A DNA stretch of 6,578 nt, taken from NCBI GenBank assembly GCA_001771975.1, contig MERE01000116.1:2805-9382 (forward strand). The letters run 5' to 3'. The notes beneath the pieces were generated by a model. That model was given only the letters and a program-made list of their open reading frames with translations, did not search any database and had not been told where the DNA came from. Below, piece after piece: positions 1-5,021 of the stretch; positions within the stretch are counted from its first letter, which is position 1, and every line of letters begins with the position of its first letter. Position numbers and translations under genes: made by a program. The DNA comes from Betaproteobacteria bacterium RIFCSPLOWO2_02_FULL_68_150 (lineage in GTDB: Bacteria > Pseudomonadota > Gammaproteobacteria > Burkholderiales > SG8-39).

Positions 1-1270
1 ACTTGGCCGCTTCCTCGTCCCAGCCGTCGGTGCGCACGTAGGGGTTGTTGCGCGGCTCGCTGATCATGTTCGGGTCGACCTCGAGGCCGAGTGCGTCGAG
101 GAAGTTCACCAGCCCGATGCGGTCGACGGTTTCGCCGATGCGCTCGTGCTCGAGCGCATTTTCGGCGAAGAAGTCGAGCACGTTGCGCGCCAGCTCCTTC
201 AGCTTCTCGAAGTCCTCGTCGCTCTCGAGCTTCATGAAGGGCACGATCACGGTCCCCAGGGAGGCGCCGATCTTGAGCACGCCCTTGCCGCCCACCAGGA
301 TGGAAACGCCGCGCTCCTTGCCCGGCAGGAGTCCGCCGCGGATCACGTTCAGGCAGTGCGTGCAGCGCACGCAGTCCTTGTTGTCGATCACCAGGCGCGT
401 CTCGTCGTCCAGCTCGGCCACCGAGTGGTGCGCCTGCGCCTTGACCTCGCCCTTCTTCATCACCTGGATCGCCTTGGTCGGGCAGCGCGTGACGACGTCG
501 TTCACCAGGTCGGTCATGCCGTGCGCCTTGAAGTAGGCACGGGCATATTCGTGGTTCACCTGCATGTTGTCGCGCCAGGTACCGATGGTCGCGAAATCGG
601 AGCGCTGGATGGCGTTGACGCAGTCGTTCGGGCAGCCCGAGAACTTGAACTTGAACTTGTAGGGCAGCGCCGGCCGATGCATCTCGTCGAGGTTGGAGTT
701 GATCACCTCGCGCAGCGCGCGCTGCTCGTCGTAGCACGACAGCTCGCAGCGCGCCGCGCCGACGCAGGACATCGAGGTGCGCAGCGCAGGGCCCGCGCCG
801 CCGAGGTCGAAGCCGTTTGCGTTGAATTCGTCGAACGCGCTCTGCACCTTGTCGGTGCGCGCCCCCTGGAACATGATGTCGCCGGACTGGCCGTGGAACG
901 CGATCAGCCCCGAGCCGTGCTTCTCCCAGATGTCGCACAGCTTGCGCAGCGTCCTGGTGTCGTAATGCATGCCGGCGGGCGGCTGCACGCGCAGCGTGTG
1001 GAACTCGGCGGCATCGGGATAAACGGGCTTGTCGTTCTCGTCCTTCAGCTCGGTGAAGCGCGGGATCACGCCGCCGCCGTAGCCGAACACGCCGACCGTG
1101 CCGCCCTTCCAGTAGCCCTTCTTGGTGCGGTACGAGGTCTCGAGCTGGCCGAGCAGATCGACCATCATGTCGTTGTCCTTGGCGAGGCGCTTCAGGCCGG
1201 TGACGAAACTGGGCCAGGGACCCGACTCGAGCTGGTCGAGCAAAGGCGTGTCGTGGGGTTTCTTCGCCAT
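1..1270 (-). CDS. dsrA: Dissimilatory sulfite reductase alpha subunit, DsrA (3' end cut by window edge)
   Basis: DsrA is the catalytic-fold subunit of the cytoplasmic DsrAB siroheme enzyme. It interconverts sulfite and DsrC-bound sulfur, and in sulfur oxidisers it runs in the oxidative direction. The minus strand reads open for 423 codons from the ATG at 1270-1268 to the edge. Visible motifs are the siroheme/[4Fe-4S] cysteines C169 and C175 (SCVGAARCELSC) with C213 and C217 (SGCPNDC), followed by an inserted ferredoxin-like domain with C263 (RCPTKA) and C300, C303 and C306 (DCVRCTHC). The N-terminal GYWKGGTV and HTLRVQPPAG blocks and the C-terminal RTDGWDEEAAK block are typical of DsrA. From the family's C-terminus I expect only about ten more codons beyond the edge. 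The start is fixed by a strong ribosome binding site just upstream. No frameshift is seen. The oxidative type is inferred from the DsrC/TusA-like neighbours, not from diagnostic residues. dsrB would be expected next, outside the window. Confidence 0.97.
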   Translation of the reverse strand, partial: MAKKPHDTPLLDQLESGPWPSFVTGLKRLAKDNDMMVDLLGQLETSYRTKKGYWKGGTVGVFGYGGGVIPRFTELKDENDKPVYPDAAEFHTLRVQPPAGMHYDTRTLRKLCDIWEKHGSGLIAFHGQSGDIMFQGARTDKVQSAFDEFNANGFDLGGAGPALRTSMSCVGAARCELSCYDEQRALREVINSNLDEMHRPALPYKFKFKFSGCPNDCVNAIQRSDFATIGTWRDNMQVNHEYARAYFKAHGMTDLVNDVVTRCPTKAIQVMKKGEVKAQAHHSVAELDDETRLVIDNKDCVRCTHCLNVIRGGLLPGKERGVSILVGGKGVLKIGASLGTVIVPFMKLESDEDFEKLKELARNVLDFFAENALEHERIGETVDRIGLVNFLDALGLEVDPNMISEPRNNPYVRTDGWDEEAAK

Positions 1271-1366
1271 GGTTCCTCCTCCGTGATCGAGAACTTCGAC
1301 CCTGTGGACTGTAGCGGTGTGCGAGCGACTCCGTAATCATCCCTGCGGGTATCCGGTATAACCCTG
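1271..1366. promoter_or_regulatory. Divergent intergenic region between dsrA and the plus-strand sulfur cluster
   Basis: This spacer of about 96 bp must hold the start of the dsrA transcript and probably that of the divergent cluster. Its right half is visibly less GC-rich than the genes around it. The element GGTAT occurs at 1348-1352 and 1355-1359, and again at 1371-1375 just inside the next gene. A TATAAC at 1357-1362 on the plus strand, or TATACC on the minus strand, could be a -10-like element. I cannot pair either with a convincing -35 hexamer, so no promoter is assigned. The plus-strand TATAAC lies only five bases before the ATG at 1367, which makes it an unlikely promoter for that start. 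Confidence 0.4.
1275..1282 (-). promoter_or_regulatory. Strong ribosome binding site of dsrA
   Basis: The minus strand reads GGAGGAGG four bases before AACC-adjacent ATG of dsrA. This is a near-ideal Shine-Dalgarno sequence. It decides the dsrA start and suggests high translation, as expected for an abundant respiratory enzyme. The genes on the divergent side have no match as strong except the TusA and second DsrC-like genes. Confidence 0.8.
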
Positions 1367-1645
1367 ATGGGGTATACGAGCTTCGCCCACCGGGGAATTG
1401 GCACGCCCGGCAAGCGCGGTTTCAATGCCTGCGTGGCCGCGCTGACGCCCCTCGCCAGTATTACGGTGCCACTCGGCGGGCAACTGCTCGATCTGCAGGA
1501 GGTCGTGCATGCCGCGGGTGCGATGCCGCTGCTGCGCGTGCGCATCCGCGAGGGCAAGCGCTTCACGGTGTTGGACATCGACCCGGCCTCGGCACGCAGC
1601 TGGGGCGAAGCCATGGTGGCGTGGGCCGAGCGGCAGCCCGGCTGA
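1367..1645 (+). CDS. Small protein of unknown function, first gene of the sulfur/Cas6-like cluster
   Basis: I do not recognise a function for this 92-residue protein. It has no signal peptide and no membrane segment, and only one cysteine, near residue 22, so a metal site is unlikely. Its centre is hydrophobic and beta-like (SITVPLGGQLLDLQEVV), followed by a second probable strand (PLLRVRIREGKRFTVLDID) and a C-terminal helix with two tryptophans (SARSWGEAMVAWAER). This suggests a compact alpha/beta fold. The ATG at 1367 is the only good start, because the next in-frame methionine is at about residue 53 and would remove the hydrophobic core. No clear Shine-Dalgarno precedes it. Its stop lies five bases before the proposed start of the Cas6-like gene, so the two are almost certainly co-transcribed and possibly translationally coupled. 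Regular codon use and the internal pattern of strands support a real gene. Confidence 0.75.
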   Translation: MGYTSFAHRGIGTPGKRGFNACVAALTPLASITVPLGGQLLDLQEVVHAAGAMPLLRVRIREGKRFTVLDIDPASARSWGEAMVAWAERQPG

Positions 1646-1650
1646 TCGCC

Positions 1651-2244
1651 GTGGGTCCGCCTTCCGATCCGGGCTATGTCGATCTCGCCTTCGCGGTCAC
1701 CGGCGGGACGTTGCCGCGCGATCATTCGCTTGCGCTCTGGGACGCGCTCGTGCAGGCCGCGCCCGCTCTGGCCGCAGACGAGACGCTCGCGATTCTGCCG
1801 GTACGCGCCGCCGCCCGCGGCGATGGCAGGCTGGTGCTGCAACGCCGCAGCCGGTTGCTGATGCGACTCGCCGAACCGGGGGTCGACGCCGCGCTCGCCC
1901 TGAGCGGGCGTCAAATCGAAATCGCCGGTGCGCGGGTCGCTCTGGGTGCTGCCAAGACGCGGTCCCTATCGCCGCACGCCACGCTTTACGCGCACCGCGT
2001 CGCCGCGGAGCACGACGACGAGTCGGAATTCGTGCGCCAGGCAACGCGCGACCTCGATCGGCTGGGCGTGCGCGCCGAGTTCATCGTCGGCAAGCGCACG
2101 CTCTCGCGCGGCCCGCTGGGGGAACTCGCCGGGTTCAGCCTGATGCTCGCGGAGCTGACGCCGCGCCAGTCGCTGGCGCTGCAGGCGAGCGGCCTGGGTG
2201 CGCACCGCCGGCTGGGATTCGGCATTTTCGTAGGACACAAGTAA
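1651..2244 (+). CDS. Stand-alone Cas6-like protein, MYXAN/Cmx6 type
   Basis: The protein (197 residues from the GTG at 1651) resembles the Cas6 family of the MYXAN CRISPR subtype, also called Cmx6. Known Cas6 enzymes bind and cut CRISPR repeat RNA in the cytoplasm. Recognisable blocks, in order, are VDLAFAVTGGTLPRDHSLALW near residues 10-30, LAILPVR near 47-52, QRRSRLLMRL near 64-73, SPHATLYAH near 107-115, GELAGFSLML near 147-156, and the C-terminal glycine-rich RAMP-type loop GLGAHRRLGFGIFVGHK. Histidines H25, H109, H115 and H185 are candidates for a catalytic or binding role. I prefer the GTG at 1651 because the family block begins ten residues later and the previous stop is at 1645. An in-frame GTG at 1621, overlapping the previous gene, would add ten residues; neither has a good ribosome binding site. 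No CRISPR repeat array or other cas gene is visible in the window. The family is recognised from memory of its motifs; the role here is unknown. Confidence 0.75.
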   Translation: MGPPSDPGYVDLAFAVTGGTLPRDHSLALWDALVQAAPALAADETLAILPVRAAARGDGRLVLQRRSRLLMRLAEPGVDAALALSGRQIEIAGARVALGAAKTRSLSPHATLYAHRVAAEHDDESEFVRQATRDLDRLGVRAEFIVGKRTLSRGPLGELAGFSLMLAELTPRQSLALQASGLGAHRRLGFGIFVGHK

Positions 2245-2255
2245 GGGAAATCGCC

Positions 2256-2588
2256 ATGGGCTATGTGATCGAAGGCAGCGAGCACGGAACAGACGAGGAG
2301 GGGTTTCTGCTCGAACCGAACTATTCCGACGAAGCCGTCGGCGTCATCGCCGCCGCTGAAGGGATCGCGCTCACCGATGCGCACTGGGCAGTGATCCGCT
2401 ACCTGCGCGACGAGTACCGCGAGCGCGGCCAGACGCCGAATTTCCGCAGTCTGCTCAAGGGCATCGCGGAAAGCGTGCATCCCGGCGCCGACAGCAAATA
2501 CCTGTACGATCTGTTTCCGGCCGGGCCGGCGCGGCAGGCGGCGAAAATCGCCGGTCTGCCCAAACCGTTCGGCAAGGGAGGATACTGA
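2256..2588 (+). CDS. DsrC/TusE-family protein lacking both conserved cysteines
   Basis: This 110-residue protein has the DsrC/TusE fold signature: a helix with AHWAVIRYLRDEY (about 42-54), the pattern SKYLYDLFPAGPARQAAKIAGL (about 80-101), and a C-terminal arm ending PKPFGKGGY. Canonical DsrC ends with an inner cysteine (QACKIAGL) and a penultimate cysteine (TGCV), which carry sulfur between DsrAB and its partners. Here they align with A96 and K107, and the arm is two residues longer. The protein contains no cysteine at all, so it cannot act as a persulfide or trisulfide carrier. Cysteine-poor DsrC relatives have been discussed as regulatory proteins (RspA group, from memory), and that is the likeliest reading. 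The ATG at 2256 follows AAGGGA at 2243-2248 with good spacing. The gene begins 11 bases after the Cas6-like stop and ends one base before the TusA gene, within a tight operon. Confidence 0.9.
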   Translation: MGYVIEGSEHGTDEEGFLLEPNYSDEAVGVIAAAEGIALTDAHWAVIRYLRDEYRERGQTPNFRSLLKGIAESVHPGADSKYLYDLFPAGPARQAAKIAGLPKPFGKGGY

Positions 2589-2589
2589 C

Positions 2590-3093
2590 ATGGGCGCTGC
2601 ACCTGTTGAGGCCCGCATGAACGCCAAGCCCACCGTCACCCTCGACCTCACCGGCCTCACCTGCCCGGCGCCGCTGCTCGGCGCGAAGCGCGTGCTCGAC
2701 GATCTCGATCCGGGTCAGGTGCTGCTGCTGGTGTCGGATTGCCCCGGCACCTTCGACGACATCTCGGCGTGGGTGAAGCTGACCGACCACGAGCTGCTGG
2801 CGACCGAGAAGGGCCAGGGCCGGCGCACCCAATACTACTTGCGCAAAGGGCATTTGGCGCCGCCCGTGGCGAATGTGACGCTCGACATCCGCGGCGTCTC
2901 CTGCCCGGGACCGATCCTGGAGGCGAAAAAGCTCCTGGACGGCATGAACGCGGGGGAGGTGCTGCACCTGATTTCGAGTTGCCCCGGCACGCCCGACGAC
3001 GTGCGCGCCTGGACGCGCACCACGGGGCTGGAGCTGGTCGCGATGCGCGAGACGGCGCGCCACGTGTACGAATTTTTCGTGCGCAAGAAGTAG
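2590..3093 (+). CDS. Tandem two-domain TusA-family sulfur carrier
   Basis: TusA proteins are small cytoplasmic sulfur carriers that hold sulfane sulfur as a persulfide on the cysteine of a CPxP motif. In sulfur oxidisers they pass it towards DsrE/DsrC. This 167-residue protein contains two TusA domains, about residues 14-86 and 94-166, with carrier motifs LTCPAPLLGAKR (C25) and VSCPGPILEAKK (C105). Each domain also has a second cysteine in a repeated block, SDCPGTFDDISAW (C51) and SSCPGTPDDVRAW (C131). The two halves align at a constant offset of 80 residues, so they arose by internal duplication. The start at 2590 is supported by AGGGAGG at 2575-2581; an ATG at 2617 would also leave both domains intact but has a weaker site. 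The gene follows the cysteine-free DsrC-like gene by one base, which implies translational coupling. Confidence 0.93.
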   Translation: MGAAPVEARMNAKPTVTLDLTGLTCPAPLLGAKRVLDDLDPGQVLLLVSDCPGTFDDISAWVKLTDHELLATEKGQGRRTQYYLRKGHLAPPVANVTLDIRGVSCPGPILEAKKLLDGMNAGEVLHLISSCPGTPDDVRAWTRTTGLELVAMRETARHVYEFFVRKK

Positions 3094-3220
3094 CGGCGGC
3101 GAACCGGATCATGCATGCATCCGAACAACACGCCGTTTCGCGAGTCCATCCAACGCGGTGCGTTCTTTGTATTCCCCGCCCTGCCGAGTTGCTGCAGGCG
3201 CGCTTGATCGGCCGTTGAGC
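3094..3220. other. Intergenic spacer between the two blocks of the cluster
   Basis: This 127-bp gap interrupts an otherwise tightly packed plus-strand cluster, so a second promoter or a processing site could lie here. It contains the self-complementary ATGCATGCAT at 3111-3120. I see no hairpin followed by a T-run that would qualify as a terminator, and no convincing -35/-10 pair. An in-frame extension of the next gene back to a GTG at 3158 is possible but less likely. Confidence 0.3.
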
Positions 3221-3820
3221 ATGGCCCTGCGCCTCAAGACGGTCTGGTTCAAGAACGCGGGCGGCCGCTCGTCGGCGGAACTCGCCAGCGTACTCGCGTC
3301 CACGATCTGGCGCCTGGCCGACGAGGCGGTGACCAACCTGTCGAAGTTCGACTGCGACATCGTGACCCCGGAGCGCGGCGTGCGCATCCTCGGCGAGCTG
3401 GCGGCGTTCCTGCTGCACATGAGCGACCGCATGCTCTACGGGCGCGTGCCGGAAGCGGAGCGCGCGAATCTCGTGCAGGCCACGGGCCGCCGCCTCGCCG
3501 AACTGGTCGAAGAGAACATCCGCAAGCTGGGCGCCGACGACGACTTCGACTATCGCGCCAACTTCATCGACTTCATCAACCGGCGCAGCGCCGATTACGC
3601 CACTTTCGATTGCACGCCCGAGCAGCCGAGCTTCCCGCTGCTGCGCTACCTCGGTCTCGCGGTGCGCGAATTGATGCTCGAGTCCGACCGGCCGTGGGTC
3701 GCCGACCAGATCATGGACATCCAGGCGCCCGAGGCGCTCGGCATGCTGAAGAAGACCGTGGACGGAGTGCTTGCGCCGGCGCAAGAGGCGCCGCGGCGCC
3801 GCACGGTAGCCGGCGATTGA
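3221..3820 (+). CDS. Helical cytoplasmic protein of unknown function in the sulfur cluster
   Basis: I do not recognise this 199-residue protein by function. It appears almost entirely alpha-helical and soluble. There is an N-terminal MALRLKTVWFKN strand or helix, a long amphipathic helix (SAELASVLASTIWRLADEAV, about 18-37), a hydrophobic helix (GVRILGELAAFLLHMSDRMLY), then ANLVQATGRRLAELVEENIRK, an acidic DDDFDYRANFIDFINRRSADYATFDC region, and a further helix pair with LLRYLGLAVRELML. No signal peptide, membrane segment or metal motif is visible, and its two cysteines, C45 and one near residue 128, are far apart. The ATG at 3221 is chosen because the clear helical pattern starts there; its ribosome binding site is weak, and the GTG at 3158 would add 21 residues of poor character. 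It ends 13 bases before the second DsrC-like gene, so it probably shares a transcript and pathway with it. Confidence 0.8.
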   Translation: MALRLKTVWFKNAGGRSSAELASVLASTIWRLADEAVTNLSKFDCDIVTPERGVRILGELAAFLLHMSDRMLYGRVPEAERANLVQATGRRLAELVEENIRKLGADDDFDYRANFIDFINRRSADYATFDCTPEQPSFPLLRYLGLAVRELMLESDRPWVADQIMDIQAPEALGMLKKTVDGVLAPAQEAPRRRTVAGD

Positions 3821-3833
3821 AAGGAGCACGACC

Positions 3834-4154
3834 ATGACCACCGAGTTCCGTTTCGCACCCCCCGACTGGACGCCGGAGAAGGCCCGCGCCAGCGCGGCCC
3901 AGGAGGGACTTGCTCCTGGCGACGACCACTGGGAGCTGGTGCGAAGCCTGCAGGAATATTTTGCGCGGCATCCGGGTGATGTAGTCAGCCTGCGCGAGCT
4001 GCAAGATGCCCTGGAAGAGAAGTTCCACTACAAGGGCGGCATGAAGTACCTGTACACGCTGTTTCCCGGAGGCCCGATCGCGCAGGGCTGCCGTCTCGCC
4101 GGGCTCAGGCCGCCAGGCAGTGCGATCGACCGTGGATTCGGCAGCGTCAGCTGA
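3834..4154 (+). CDS. Second DsrC/TusE-family protein, retaining only the inner cysteine
   Basis: This 106-residue protein matches the DsrC/TusE fold: DDHWELVRSLQEYFARHPGD (about 30-49), a SLRELQDALEEKF helix, and GGMKYLYTLFPGGPIAQGCRLAGL (about 68-91). The inner cysteine of DsrC is present as C86. The penultimate cysteine is replaced by A97, and the C-terminus continues for nine residues past it, so the flexible arm is rewritten. Canonical DsrC needs both cysteines, and TusE uses the penultimate one; this protein fits neither. A regulatory or adaptor role (RspA-like) is inferred. C86 could still form a mixed disulfide with a partner such as a TusA cysteine. The ATG at 3834 has a strong AAGGAG at 3821-3826 with seven-base spacing. 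The gene's 3' end overlaps the dioxygenase gene. Confidence 0.9.
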   Translation: MTTEFRFAPPDWTPEKARASAAQEGLAPGDDHWELVRSLQEYFARHPGDVVSLRELQDALEEKFHYKGGMKYLYTLFPGGPIAQGCRLAGLRPPGSAIDRGFGSVS

Positions 4155-5019
4155 ATTCGCGCCGCTGCGCGGCGGCTATCGCGCCTGGCGCGATCGCAAG
4201 ATCGCGGCTTATCCGAAGCGGGCCGAAGAGCTGGTCGTCGAGGTACGCGACCCGCGCCAGCTGAGCGCCGCGGAACGTGCGGCAATCCTGGAGCGCGTGG
4301 GGCGCGCCAACATGGCGGTGTATTCCAGCGGCTGCGGCGACGACCCGGACAAGGCGATCCCGCGCGCCCTGGCGCGGCAGTTCGGCCTGCAGCGTCTGGA
4401 CCCGAACTGGCTCGCCGACGACGACGGCGTCTCGAGCATCCGCGTGCGCGCGGGCGTGCCGCGCGGCGAATTCATCCCGTACACCAGCAAGCCGCTTCGC
4501 TGGCACACCGACGGCTACTACAATGCGCCGGCGCAACGCATCCGCGCGTTCGTCCTGCATTGCGTGCACGCTGCCGCTGCCGGCGGCGAGACGCAGCTGC
4601 TCGATCACGAACTGGCGTATGTGCTGCTGCGCGAGGCCAATCCCGACTGGGCGCAGGCGCTGCTGCGGCCCGGAGCGATGACCCTCCCGGCGCGCGAGCA
4701 CGACGGCGAGATCGAGCGCGCCGCGCGGTCCGGCCCGGTGTTTTCGTTCGACGCCGCGGACGGATCGCTGCACATGCGCTATACCGCGCGCACGGTCAGC
4801 ATCGAGTGGGCGCCGGATCCCGCGACCGCTGCGGCGGCCGGCTTTCTCGCGCAGTGGCTTGCCGACGATGCACCGTTCGCGCTGCGCCTGAAGCTCGCCC
4901 CCGGCATGGGCGTGATCTGCAACAACGTCCTGCACACGCGCAGCGCATTCCGCGACGACGCGGCCAGCCAGCGGCTTCTGTACCGCGCCCGCTACTACGA
5001 CCGGATCCGGGCGCTGTAG
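4120..5019 (+). CDS. TauD/TfdA-type Fe(II)/2-oxoglutarate-dependent dioxygenase
   Basis: Enzymes of this family use Fe(II), 2-oxoglutarate and O2 to hydroxylate a small substrate. TauD itself releases sulfite from taurine. Counting from the GTG at 4120, the iron triad is intact: H129 and D131 in LRWHTDGYYN, and H272 in CNNVLHTRSAFRD. The 2-oxoglutarate-binding arginine is probably R285 or R289 in SQRLLYRARYYDR. The order of blocks (FVLHCVHAAAAGGETQLLDH near 147-166, then HMRYTARTVSIEW) and the total of 299 residues fit the family. The substrate cannot be read from the sequence, so a taurine dioxygenase call is not justified. The start is uncertain: GTG at 4120 (overlap of 35 bases with the DsrC-like gene) or GTG at 4132, neither with a good ribosome binding site. 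The overlap implies translational coupling to the second DsrC-like gene. The stop lies two bases from the end of the convergent glycosyltransferase gene. Confidence 0.88.
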   Translation: MRSTVDSAASAEFAPLRGGYRAWRDRKIAAYPKRAEELVVEVRDPRQLSAAERAAILERVGRANMAVYSSGCGDDPDKAIPRALARQFGLQRLDPNWLADDDGVSSIRVRAGVPRGEFIPYTSKPLRWHTDGYYNAPAQRIRAFVLHCVHAAAAGGETQLLDHELAYVLLREANPDWAQALLRPGAMTLPAREHDGEIERAARSGPVFSFDAADGSLHMRYTARTVSIEWAPDPATAAAAGFLAQWLADDAPFALRLKLAPGMGVICNNVLHTRSAFRDDAASQRLLYRARYYDRIRAL

Positions 5020-5021
5020 CG

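Noticed and set aside
146..1336. A 396-codon plus-strand open frame
   Set aside because: It lies antisense to dsrA, whose minus-strand translation carries all expected cysteine motifs. The plus-strand translation is low-complexity, rich in His, Val, Arg and Ala, as is typical of a shadow of a GC-rich gene.
3111..3120. Self-complementary ATGCATGCAT as an operator or terminator
   Set aside because: A ten-base palindrome with no spacer or T-run does not form a terminator, and alternating sequence of this kind easily arises by chance. It is kept only as a note on the spacer.
2657..3841. A 394-codon minus-strand open frame
   Set aside because: It is antisense to the tandem TusA gene and the helical protein gene, has Arg/Ala-rich composition and no recognisable domain.
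4147..4935. A 262-codon minus-strand open frame
   Set aside because: It is antisense to the dioxygenase gene, which has an intact iron-binding triad. It is a composition-driven shadow.
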